NCBI RefSeq assembly: GCF_026191355.1
Contig: NZ_JAPHOQ010000014.1
Location: forward strand, 62,001 to 126,000
DNA: 64,000 bases
Direction of reading: 5' to 3'
Origin: Legionella sheltonii
GTDB taxonomy: Bacteria > Pseudomonadota > Gammaproteobacteria > Legionellales > Legionellaceae
Shown here: piece by piece, positions 56,580-64,000 of the stretch
Layout: each line of letters opens with the position of its first letter
How positions within the stretch are numbered: position 1 is the first letter of the stretch
Position numbers and translations under genes: made by a program
Notes under the pieces: generated by a model
What the model saw: the letters and a program-made list of their open reading frames with translations, nothing else
The model's database searches: none
Told to the model about the DNA's origin: nothing

Positions 56580-57887
56580 TCATTGTACTAATTTTTGCTT
56601 TGCTTTATGCAAGCCCTCAAAGATAGGCTCAGAAATATGATTAGGGAATTCAGCGGGTAATTTTTTTGAGACTTCTTGAATAACAGAATCTGTTTTTTCC
56701 AGCATGTCATTGAGAATCATTTCAGCGCGGTCCGAAGAGTAATTGGCATCTTTTGACGTGTCTAAAAAATGTCGACGTTGTAAGGTATGCCAATGGTAAT
56801 GATTGTTTTTTCCTTTTAAAGCCATAGCCATTTTAATTTTCTGGGATTGCAGTTGATTTTTCTTGATCAAGGGATATGCGGAGATAATGTCATATAATGG
56901 TGAGAGCCTGTATTTTCCTTCAGCCTCAATAAAAAGACTGAAATTTTTAGCATGCCCATCAATTGCGGCAAGTAACCAGAAAAAAACCTGAGTTCGATAA
57001 AACATATCCCGATCGGCAATTGAGTTTGCTGACCCAAGTAATAAGTTCATAATTTCTTTTATACCTGGGCCTCCATCCGATTGATACTTAATGTTGTACG
57101 AAACGCCCAGTGCCTGGCACATATCTTCTTGAGGCAATCTCATAATCCAGCTTTTATCGCGAGACAGTCTGCGATCAAATCGTGTTACAGATAAAACCTT
57201 TACGTCTTCAAAATGAAGAATGTTGCAATCGGCTACTGGCAGTCCATAGCTTTTCGCAAGAAGGGAACATAGCCACTCATTTTCGCAACTGTCACTTAAA
57301 TCCATTTGCTGATGAGCAATAACACCAATGGGTAATTTAAAGATATGGGTGGTTGGTGTTTCTTGAAGTGGTTCACACCATTGGTTTTCATGATATAAAA
57401 AAGCTGTTTTTTCTTGCGCTCCTGCAATAGAAATTCGGAAGTCTTTATCCTCTTGGCTCATGCCTAAGGGGTTTATTTGATAATTTCGTAAAATGGAGGC
57501 AATTTTTTGCTCTGTTAAAGGTTTAAATTTAATTTTTTTCTCAAACACAACTAATGGAGCCGTTACAAGTTGAATGGCTCCTACGCAATCTCTACCAATA
57601 CCTGCGAGTAGATCAAAGGGCTGGCTGGTTGCTATTTGAAAGCGTGCTTGAATGCGCGCGCGAATTTGCTGATTATCTGGAAGCAAGTTATCAAAAAAAT
57701 TATATACTACATCGCCAGAATAAGTGGGATTAATAAGTGGTAAAGAGAGCGAAATAGGGCGAGATCCTGCCTGATTTAACCAATCGTGGTGGTATGTAAA
57801 TCTCAATCCTCCCTGAGGTGTTTTCTCAAGCATCCCCACTAAAATGCCATTCATTAAGACATAAAGAGTTTGATTCTTTTTTACCAT
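56580..57887 (-). CDS. hipA: HipA serine/threonine kinase toxin (435 aa)
   Basis: Closely follows the E. coli HipA pattern, which phosphorylates GltX and causes persistence. DFRISIAGAQEKTAF contains the autophosphorylated P-loop Ser. TTHIFKLPIG is the ATP lysine strand. RLPQEDMCQALG, then DGHAKNFSLF (catalytic Asp) and LYDIISAYP (metal Asp) are intact, so the kinase should be active. The length (435) matches E. coli (440). Its start overlaps the hipB stop by 7 bases. Confidence 0.95.
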   Translation of the reverse strand: MVKKNQTLYVLMNGILVGMLEKTPQGGLRFTYHHDWLNQAGSRPISLSLPLINPTYSGDVVYNFFDNLLPDNQQIRARIQARFQIATSQPFDLLAGIGRDCVGAIQLVTAPLVVFEKKIKFKPLTEQKIASILRNYQINPLGMSQEDKDFRISIAGAQEKTAFLYHENQWCEPLQETPTTHIFKLPIGVIAHQQMDLSDSCENEWLCSLLAKSYGLPVADCNILHFEDVKVLSVTRFDRRLSRDKSWIMRLPQEDMCQALGVSYNIKYQSDGGPGIKEIMNLLLGSANSIADRDMFYRTQVFFWLLAAIDGHAKNFSLFIEAEGKYRLSPLYDIISAYPLIKKNQLQSQKIKMAMALKGKNNHYHWHTLQRRHFLDTSKDANYSSDRAEMILNDMLEKTDSVIQEVSKKLPAEFPNHISEPIFEGLHKAKQKLVQ

Positions 57888-58129
57888 TCATCATTCCATG
57901 GATTGGTTGTTGTTTGTTCACTTTTTGTTGATGCGTTGAAATCTAGACTAAGTGCAGATAATATTCGAAATAAAGTACTTAATCTCATATTTTCGGGATT
58001 ATTTTCAATGGCAGAAACGGTTTTTTGCTTTAAGCCTACTAAATCAGCAACTTCAGCTTGGCTTAGCTTTAGTTTTTTTCGTTGATTTTTTATCAACAGT
58101 GCTAATTCCTGTGGTGAGTGGATCAGCAT
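57881..58129 (-). CDS. hipB: HipB antitoxin, HTH regulator (82 aa)
   Basis: An Xre-type helix-turn-helix (LSQAEVADLVGLKQKTVSAIENN) recognises the operators upstream. The tail ends NPWNDEW; the terminal Trp is also present in E. coli HipB, where the tail is needed for degradation. GGAG precedes the ATG. It neutralises HipA and represses the operon, which carries four operator copies at 58144-58245. Confidence 0.95.
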   Translation of the reverse strand: MLIHSPQELALLIKNQRKKLKLSQAEVADLVGLKQKTVSAIENNPENMRLSTLFRILSALSLDFNASTKSEQTTTNPWNDEW

Positions 58130-58143
58130 GAATGCTCCAGTTT

Positions 58144-58245
58144 GATACCTTTTAAGGGATATGATTAATTGTATACCCTAATAGGGATAACTGCAATTTT
58201 ATCCTCTTTGGGGTATAAATGTTATTTTATACCCCAAAGAGGATA
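58144..58245 (-). promoter_or_regulatory. Four HipB-type operators at 28-bp spacing
   Basis: Four 18-bp sites fit (T/G)AT(A/C)C-N8-G(G/T)ATA: 58144-58161, 58172-58189, 58200-58217 and 58228-58245. Their starts are exactly 28 bp apart. The third and fourth lie inside a perfect 22-bp inverted repeat (58198-58219 with 58226-58247). E. coli hip operators are TATCC-N8-GGATA, so the match is direct. Confidence 0.85.
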
Positions 58246-58308
58246 AAGTGGAACATTTGGGAGTTTCAGCTATTCTCTGGACTATCCGGTGAGCGCATAA
58301 AGTTTTTG

Positions 58309-58914
58309 TCAAAAAGTTAATGGTCTCGAAGAATCTTCAGAATATTCTTCATCAGCAGAGTATTCTGAAGTTGAAGTATTTTCATAACTCCAATTGTTCC
58401 AAGTGTCGCCAATAGAAAAGAAATCGAGAAGCTCTGCATATCTTTGTTGCAATAGAGAATACTCTTCATCAAAATATTTTTGCCTTGATGCGGCATCAGC
58501 ACCATCCATATTTTGAAGTAAATCATCACCGAATTCTTCCAAACAATTATGTAAGCTGCGAGTTACGAGACTATAATCATCAATGCTAAAGTGATCATAA
58601 TTGACTAAAATATATTGCATCAAGAATTGGGTTTTCAATTGCAATATAGCCATTTTCAACTGACTTATCGCATTAAATAAATCATCCTGACTCTTAAAGA
58701 ATAGATAAGTAAAATTAGAAAGAATGTGATTAATTTTAATTTTTATTTCATCCATTTTTTTTAATAGCTCAATATCCGTCGTGTTATTGAGTAGTTCAGT
58801 ATAAGAGGATTCAATATGAGCGATATCATTTTCAAACTCGTTACGAAGTGATTCATGAATTTGTGTCATTTTCTTATTGGATGGATTGATAAAAAAGCGT
58901 TTTGAATAAGCCAT
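58309..58914 (-). CDS. Hypothetical helical protein with acidic tail, candidate effector (201 aa)
   Basis: No family is recognised. The body (about 10-165) is helical, with a coiled-coil look near residues 15-60. The C-terminus STSEYSADEEYSEDSS is strongly acidic, similar to Dot/Icm E-block signals but followed by RPLTF. The frame opens at 58950; ATG 58914 with TTTGGA upstream gives MAYSKRFFI and is likely the start. A TATAAT lies about 20 bases upstream of the longer start. Effector status is speculative. Confidence 0.45.
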   Translation of the reverse strand: MAYSKRFFINPSNKKMTQIHESLRNEFENDIAHIESSYTELLNNTTDIELLKKMDEIKIKINHILSNFTYLFFKSQDDLFNAISQLKMAILQLKTQFLMQYILVNYDHFSIDDYSLVTRSLHNCLEEFGDDLLQNMDGADAASRQKYFDEEYSLLQQRYAELLDFFSIGDTWNNWSYENTSTSEYSADEEYSEDSSRPLTF

Positions 58915-59054
58915 AGAGGTTCCAAAGTATAAAAGATACAAATTATACATTAAGTGATTATTTTACGCATTTTTCAGTATTAGTGTTTGAATAAGAGGCA
59001 TTACATTGCTAAAATGCCATCCCTTCATTTGACTGAACATGTATTTAGAACGAA

Positions 59055-60137
59055 GTGCGTTATTTAATTGTAATTTTAATCTTATTCAATTCCATAGGCC
59101 ATGCCAATATTGGCGAGCAGATTTTAAAAGAATATCAGTCTAAATTTTATACCTTACCCGTTACTCATCAAGAGCACTTTGCTATGAGAATGTATACTTT
59201 AACGGGGAATGAGGAATATATAAATCCTATTATTAACTATCTGTATTTGCTTGGGGGTAGATATAGATATCTTTATAAAAATCTACAAAATGACGTGGTG
59301 ATTGAGATTGAAAACAAAAGGTTATTATCCATTACTGATGGAGATACTGAAAAAACTAAAAAAAGAATCAAAGAAAGTTTGAAGTACCCTAGAATTGCTT
59401 ACTACCTCAGTTTACTCATTTTAACTAATAAAATATATTTTTATCATATGGAGGAGACTCCATTATTTCCTGACACGCGCAAAATTATTAATTTTTTAAA
59501 AACCAAAAGCAGTGATTTTGAAAAATATATTCTTGATGAGGAAAACATTAAAATATATGGGGCGCAGCTTATAAATTATGTTTATTATCTATACGATTTG
59601 GGAATTATTGATTTAAGAAAACCGTATACTCAAAAATTTAAGAACATATTTCCTGACAGTCAGGATGCCCAATTAACTGATTTGGATTATTCCGCAAAAA
59701 TTTACGGTATGACCCATTTTATTTTAAGTGAAAGCCGTTATTATCAAAAACAACTTGATCCAAATCGATTTAATTGGATAACGCAATATTTTAAAACTCA
59801 TATCGATGAAATTATATCGCGCACAGAATACGATGTGATTGTTGAGGTGGGGATTTGTCTTATGCTCATCAAGAGTAACGATTTAAAAACAATTAATAAA
59901 ATCAAATCTCATTTAAAAGCCATTTACAATAAGAATTATCACATCCTTCCTAATAAGGAAAACTCATTTGACTTTATTAAAGGAGAGCATCGCAATATTT
60001 TAACAATCATGCTTTTTAGCTGGCCAAAGAAATTAACTGAAGTTCCAAAATCATTGTTTCAAATCATGTTGGAGAAAAACTTTATTATCAGTGAATATGA
60101 CTCAAAGATAATTTTTGGGTTTCGCGTTCCGTATTAG
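59055..60137 (+). CDS. Secreted/periplasmic hypothetical, possibly DUF3541 (360 aa, GTG start)
   Basis: A signal peptide (RYLIVILILFNSIGHA) is followed by an all-helical protein rich in Tyr, Ile and Lys (YINPIINYLYLLGGRYRYLY, YPRIAYYLSLLILTNKIYF). I tentatively connect it with DUF3541, a family seen in Legionella and Vibrio relatives; the function is unknown. The GTG at 59055 has only a weak ribosome site. The base composition is notably AT-rich compared with neighbours, which may mean recent acquisition. Confidence 0.55.
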   Translation: MRYLIVILILFNSIGHANIGEQILKEYQSKFYTLPVTHQEHFAMRMYTLTGNEEYINPIINYLYLLGGRYRYLYKNLQNDVVIEIENKRLLSITDGDTEKTKKRIKESLKYPRIAYYLSLLILTNKIYFYHMEETPLFPDTRKIINFLKTKSSDFEKYILDEENIKIYGAQLINYVYYLYDLGIIDLRKPYTQKFKNIFPDSQDAQLTDLDYSAKIYGMTHFILSESRYYQKQLDPNRFNWITQYFKTHIDEIISRTEYDVIVEVGICLMLIKSNDLKTINKIKSHLKAIYNKNYHILPNKENSFDFIKGEHRNILTIMLFSWPKKLTEVPKSLFQIMLEKNFIISEYDSKIIFGFRVPY

Positions 60138-60198
60138 TAGATCTTAATGATCAATATTGAGTGAATAGGGAATGTAGTGATATCGCTAATTTGGGTAG

Positions 60199-60265
60199 CC
60201 CGTATTAGCGAAGCGTAATACGGGATGTAGCTTTAATCCCGGATTACGACGGAGTCTAATCCGGG
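60199..60265. repeat. Pair of REP-like palindromes
   Basis: CCCGTATTA/TAATACGGG (60199-60224) and CCCGGATTA/TAATCCGGG (60238-60265) are two perfect 9-bp stems side by side between convergent genes. The second is the same repeat as at 3127-3154. Confidence 0.75.
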
Positions 60266-60279
60266 TTATACAATGGTTC

Positions 60280-62562
60280 CTAACTTGGGTAGTTAGGATT
60301 GCCTGTCACACCGCCTGGACAAAATGTAATTTGATAGCTTGTTTGTTTGCCTGACTCATTACATGTAAAAGAAGATGATGCATCATCATGATTATAAGAA
60401 TAGGCCGTTGGGCATGCACTTTTAAACCAGGAAATACGCGGATAGACAGCTGCCTCCCAATCCGTATTATCAGCGAGACATTGTGAAACCTGCGCAGTAA
60501 CACCAGGACTCCAATTATGGCAACCACATACCAGGTAAGTAAACGCATAACCTGACTGTAGTGCTCCTGTAGAGGTTGGAGTGCATCCCCACATGTCTGT
60601 AAAGGTTGCTGGCAAACCTGTTACTGGACTAGTGCCATAACCAGGAGAGGGTTGTGAGGGCAAGGTAGAGCCTAATCCAAAACCTGTATAAAGATTTATC
60701 ACTCCCCACTGACCTGGTGATGAATACCCGGTATAGGTGAGTACATTGGTATAGCCTAAGAAAGGAGAACACAAACGGTTCCACTGGCCTGTTCCAGAGT
60801 CAAATCCCATCCCACAATACTCATTGGCACTGCAATCGGAAGAACTGGTACACCCCGTCGCGGCTCCTCCTTCAACTGCGGTGTAATTGGGTGGGACATC
60901 TACTCCCCCTGTATTAGGTGGCGAAAATTTCCAAGGACAAGCACCTAAACCTGTTGCTTGAGGCTGAATTAATGCGCCAGCTGATTGCCCGCAATTAAAT
61001 GGGTAAGGAGCATTGTTTGGAGGTGGTGGACCGGTTACAACCGGGGCTAAAGATCGCACCTCAGCCGGGACATTAAATCCATTGACCATTGATACATCAT
61101 ACACCCCATCAGTTCCAACGGCACTCGCTGGTTGCATGAACAATTCCATTTTAGTTAATGGTGGAAAATTCATGGGTTGAGTGTTGGGAGCACACCTCAT
61201 TGGATCGGCGGCGCTAGCAGCAGGGCAAGTTCCTGTGGCACAAACTCCTGTAGTCACATCACAACCTGTCCTTACATAGAGTGCACCATTTACATATTCA
61301 TTAACCGATAGAATGATTGTCGAAGGCGCTGTATTAGGGACCTGTTGATTGAGTTGATAACTACCGCCTGGTGGTGTTGGATCTGGAGAGGTTGCAGATG
61401 CACCTCCACCATTCTCAAACTCATACCATACTGGAAAAGGGCACTGATTCACAAAGGTTACTGTATGTACTGTTGTTGGATTGGGAATGGCCACAACCGC
61501 TTCGCTCGTCGTTGCAGTTTCCGTACCACCACTATATGAGACCGATGCAATGACATCAAGTTTGCTCGTTGTGGTTGTAGGCACAACCGACACATAAATA
61601 GCGCAACTATTATTTGATGGAGAAGTACCAAGAGTCGCTCCAATACATGTATTTGTTCCATTAGTCAGTGTTGCACTTCCACCAGTGAATGAAGTAGTCA
61701 CATTACTCAAGACTTCAGGCTGTGGACACTGATTCGTAAAGACGTATTTTACTACGTTGTCTGAATATGTGTAAGTTTGAGTAGGTAATGGCAGCACGGT
61801 TGAACTGGTAATCTGATGACAACCTGCACCATTCTGAACTACCGTTGAGGTCGACAGAGGTACAGAAACACTTGCACCACCGTTTAGATAAGTGTATGTG
61901 ACATTCAGTGTTGCAGGTCCAACTGCTGTAGGTGTGAACGTGCCTGCCACCGTACACTGACCACCGCTGCCATTAATGGGTTGGTTGGAACACGTATTTG
62001 TTGTAGCGGTAAAGCCCTGTACAGTAACTGCTGTTGCCGTAATTGGGGTAGGGCCCTGATTAACGTAAGTAAACGAAACCGGGTAGGGAGTAGTGACACC
62101 CGTATAGGTAATTGCAGGCAATGGCTGTGATATAGAGCCTATGATAGGGCCTGTATTTACCCCTCCTGCTGTAGTAGCAAGTTTGGGCAGTGGCACGACG
62201 TTATTGTGATAACTCATCGTTAGTTGCATGGTGGCTGCGCCGGCTTTATTTGGTGTATACCGAACCGCTACAGCACAGCTGCTATTTGGTTTTCCCTTAC
62301 CGGCAAGTGGCGTCGATGGATTACATCCGTTCGACAACGTAAATTGGCTGCCTGTATGAGCCATGGTAACTGTCAAAGGTACGGGATGCTTGAGATTGTT
62401 GGTAAAGGTATAAACTACAGTATAACTATTCCCTACAGTCGTTTGCGCAGGTATCCCACTGGATGGGTTTAGAGTCCATCCAACAGGGTCTACTCCTGAG
62501 ATTGCCTGAAAGGATAAGCACATGCCAGTAATTAAATAAAGTAATATGGGTGTTTTTTTCAT
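60280..62562 (-). CDS. Secreted protein with Ig-like repeats and a thaumatin-like domain (760 aa)
   Basis: A signal peptide (residues 1-22, ending QAISG) is followed by three Ig-like modules (about 25-135, 145-245, 250-365), each with a C-x-C-A-V/I-type pair (NSSCAVAVRYTP, GGQCTVAGTFTP, NNSCAIYVSVVP). Then comes a thaumatin-like domain from about 368 (TVTFVNQCPFPVWY) to the end. Its core signature WFKSACPTAYSYNHDD matches plant PR-5 proteins, and many Cys fit their disulfide network. Thaumatin folds in eukaryotes bind or cleave beta-glucans. It lies 50 bases behind the SPOR/barrel gene and could be cotranscribed. A type II secretion or surface role is inferred. Confidence 0.85.
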   Translation of the reverse strand: MKKTPILLYLITGMCLSFQAISGVDPVGWTLNPSSGIPAQTTVGNSYTVVYTFTNNLKHPVPLTVTMAHTGSQFTLSNGCNPSTPLAGKGKPNSSCAVAVRYTPNKAGAATMQLTMSYHNNVVPLPKLATTAGGVNTGPIIGSISQPLPAITYTGVTTPYPVSFTYVNQGPTPITATAVTVQGFTATTNTCSNQPINGSGGQCTVAGTFTPTAVGPATLNVTYTYLNGGASVSVPLSTSTVVQNGAGCHQITSSTVLPLPTQTYTYSDNVVKYVFTNQCPQPEVLSNVTTSFTGGSATLTNGTNTCIGATLGTSPSNNSCAIYVSVVPTTTTSKLDVIASVSYSGGTETATTSEAVVAIPNPTTVHTVTFVNQCPFPVWYEFENGGGASATSPDPTPPGGSYQLNQQVPNTAPSTIILSVNEYVNGALYVRTGCDVTTGVCATGTCPAASAADPMRCAPNTQPMNFPPLTKMELFMQPASAVGTDGVYDVSMVNGFNVPAEVRSLAPVVTGPPPPNNAPYPFNCGQSAGALIQPQATGLGACPWKFSPPNTGGVDVPPNYTAVEGGAATGCTSSSDCSANEYCGMGFDSGTGQWNRLCSPFLGYTNVLTYTGYSSPGQWGVINLYTGFGLGSTLPSQPSPGYGTSPVTGLPATFTDMWGCTPTSTGALQSGYAFTYLVCGCHNWSPGVTAQVSQCLADNTDWEAAVYPRISWFKSACPTAYSYNHDDASSSFTCNESGKQTSYQITFCPGGVTGNPNYPS

Positions 62563-62612
62563 TCCATCTCCAAATGGTTCTTTAAAAGGGGGTATCCGTC
62601 CCGGTCTTTAAA

Positions 62613-63800
62613 TTATTTAAAACCTGCAGGATTCGTTGGTATTGAATTATCAAATAGATAAGAAACACCGATTAATCCGATGTTGGTTTTAAACGTACCT
62701 AAATCAAGCTGTGCATTGTTCCAGTCCGGCCCTTGGCCAAAACCTGAAGACACATTACCAAATGATTGATAACTGTAGCCGGCGGACAGTAATAAATTCT
62801 GGGTTAATAAATAATCCAGGCCTGCGCCAAGGTTGTAGGTGAAGTGATTCGTTCTTTTTGATGCATAATCAGGACTGTATCTTGGAGTCACGTCAGGAAG
62901 TGCTGATTCATTATAGTTATGACTTCGATTGAATGACACACCGAGTCCGAGATCGACGTAAGGCATAAAACGACCGATTCGTACTAAATCAAGTTTTGAA
63001 TACACTGAAATGACATCTGCTTCTATACCCCAACTATAAGAATAGTTCGTAAATTCTGGGTCTGAATATTGCGTTACCATTCCATGAATATTTTTTGTAA
63101 AAACATGCTCATATCGCAAGGCCAATGCATAGGATGGAATCCATTGCTCACTGCGATTCCATCGATGTCCTGCTTGAACATCGAGCATAACTGGTTGATG
63201 TCGATCCAAAGAATATTGATCACGATCTTCAGGCGGAGGAAAGTTTGAACCATTAGCAACAGTCATTTCATCGTGACCCATGATCGTTTGCATAAAACCC
63301 ACATCCATACCCACATACCAATGATGCATAGTAGGGGAAACTCCTGATGGTATGGAAACAGCGGAAGTCGGTGATGCGTTCGTTGTATGCATTGGCTCAA
63401 CTTTTGATGGTTTTAAAATTCTATGCGTTGTTTTTGGTAAATGAGTTGCGTACTGTTTCTTGAGCGCATGATGTATTGTTGACCCAGAGGACAATGAGTG
63501 ACACATTGAATGTACTTCTGCAATAGACGATAACGGCCCGATTCTAACTGCATAATATCCTTTGGAAGCATGGATCTGAACCGAATGGTGAGTGTGTTTA
63601 GTCAGTTTGTTCTTAAGCTGTTGTGCTAAATGCTTTGAGTGGAATGAGCTGACTTGTACAAAAAAAGGGCCGGATTGACGTGTATTAAAATGACTGCAAT
63701 TTTCCAAGCCATAAATCACATGAGCATTTACAGATATTGGCATTCCTACTAACGCTGATGCGATTAAAAAAGCACTCCATTTCAAATTCAATGAATTCAT
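62613..63800 (-). CDS. SPOR-domain / beta-barrel outer membrane protein (395 aa)
   Basis: A signal peptide (about 1-26) precedes a SPOR-like domain (about 44-108: GPFFVQVSSFHSKHLAQQLK, YYAVRIGPLS) that in other proteins binds denuded peptidoglycan glycans. After a Thr/Ser linker, residues about 155-395 form an outer-membrane barrel: WYVGMDVGFMQTI, LALRYEHVF, PYVDLGLGVSFN, YNLGAGLDYLLTQNLLLSAGYSYQSFG, IGLIGVSYLFDN. An AGGGATGA site precedes the ATG. The barrel-plus-SPOR fusion is uncommon. It is the first gene of a likely pair with the thaumatin protein. Confidence 0.8.
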   Translation of the reverse strand: MNSLNLKWSAFLIASALVGMPISVNAHVIYGLENCSHFNTRQSGPFFVQVSSFHSKHLAQQLKNKLTKHTHHSVQIHASKGYYAVRIGPLSSIAEVHSMCHSLSSGSTIHHALKKQYATHLPKTTHRILKPSKVEPMHTTNASPTSAVSIPSGVSPTMHHWYVGMDVGFMQTIMGHDEMTVANGSNFPPPEDRDQYSLDRHQPVMLDVQAGHRWNRSEQWIPSYALALRYEHVFTKNIHGMVTQYSDPEFTNYSYSWGIEADVISVYSKLDLVRIGRFMPYVDLGLGVSFNRSHNYNESALPDVTPRYSPDYASKRTNHFTYNLGAGLDYLLTQNLLLSAGYSYQSFGNVSSGFGQGPDWNNAQLDLGTFKTNIGLIGVSYLFDNSIPTNPAGFK

Positions 63801-64000
63801 TTAAATCATCCCTAATTATTTAAAATTTTAACCAAACCAATTACTTACCAAGAACACAAATAGCGTGATCTATTGAAAAAGTTTGGACTATCCCTGTTTA
63901 TTGGACTTTTATTGCTTGTACTGTTTGATAAAGGCTATTTGGGCTGAGACGCGAGACCTATTTTACCTGCAAAAGTTAAGCATTCCGACGTAATGTGATT

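Noticed and set aside
58914-58960. PmrA box upstream of the 201-aa acidic-tail gene
   Set aside because: One CTTAAT abuts TATAAT, but the second half-site is poor and the spacing to the -10 is wrong.

Overview
This window is almost certainly chromosomal DNA from a Legionella species. It is AT-rich and gamma-proteobacterial. Housekeeping genes (ribF-ileS-lspA, era-recO-pdxJ, tldD, mfd, ligA, dnaE) alternate with large hypothetical genes that look like Dot/Icm effectors: coiled coils, eukaryote-like motifs (F-box, U-box, thaumatin), glutamate-rich C-termini and, at two promoters, tandem cTTAATatT boxes of the Legionella PmrA type. No rRNA, tRNA, CRISPR array, insertion sequence or prophage was found.

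Layout. 1-1440: end of a cytochrome c maturation operon (ccmG end, ccmH, ccmI-like). 1740-3090: a PmrA-box hypothetical gene divergent from a universal stress protein. 3275-7640: ribF, ileS, lspA. 7680-15350: four minus-strand genes, namely three large effector-like genes (638, 560 and about 1041 aa) and an Eda-like protein that has lost the Schiff-base lysine. 15484-17932: era, recO, pdxJ, followed by a decayed remnant of a 2-oxoacid:ferredoxin oxidoreductase alpha subunit (korA type). 18279-20900: another effector-like gene and a Bax inhibitor-1 family protein. 21120-24470: nitrilase-family hydrolase, tldD and a beta-barrel outer membrane protein, converging on mfd. 28166-31630: a putative F-box/NLS protein behind a 9-codon mini-ORF, a protein with the SGHYRP-type toxin/effector motif plus a deleted copy of itself, and a pentapeptide-repeat protein. 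31777-35099: operon of a secreted lipase-like protein, a secreted hypothetical and rmuC. 35377-45875: ligA, an oligopeptide ABC transporter without a local ATPase, and dnaE. 45948-48680: phhB, a hisC-type aminotransferase and a membrane protein with a U-box-like C-terminus. 48891-53813: three minor-pilin-like genes, then an AaeA/AaeB-like efflux pair. 54117-56350: mltA and a polysaccharide deacetylase. 56580-58250: hipBA with four operators at exact 28-bp spacing. 58309-63800: two hypotheticals, then a SPOR/beta-barrel protein with a downstream secreted Ig-like/thaumatin protein.

Functional links. Core genes form overlapping operons (ileS/lspA, era/recO, the pilins, hipB/hipA, the lipase operon). 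Effector-like genes are mostly single units with their own promoters, inserted between housekeeping blocks. Gaps often hold REP-like palindromes.

All functional calls come from reading motifs by eye. No database search was possible, and effector status is inferred throughout.
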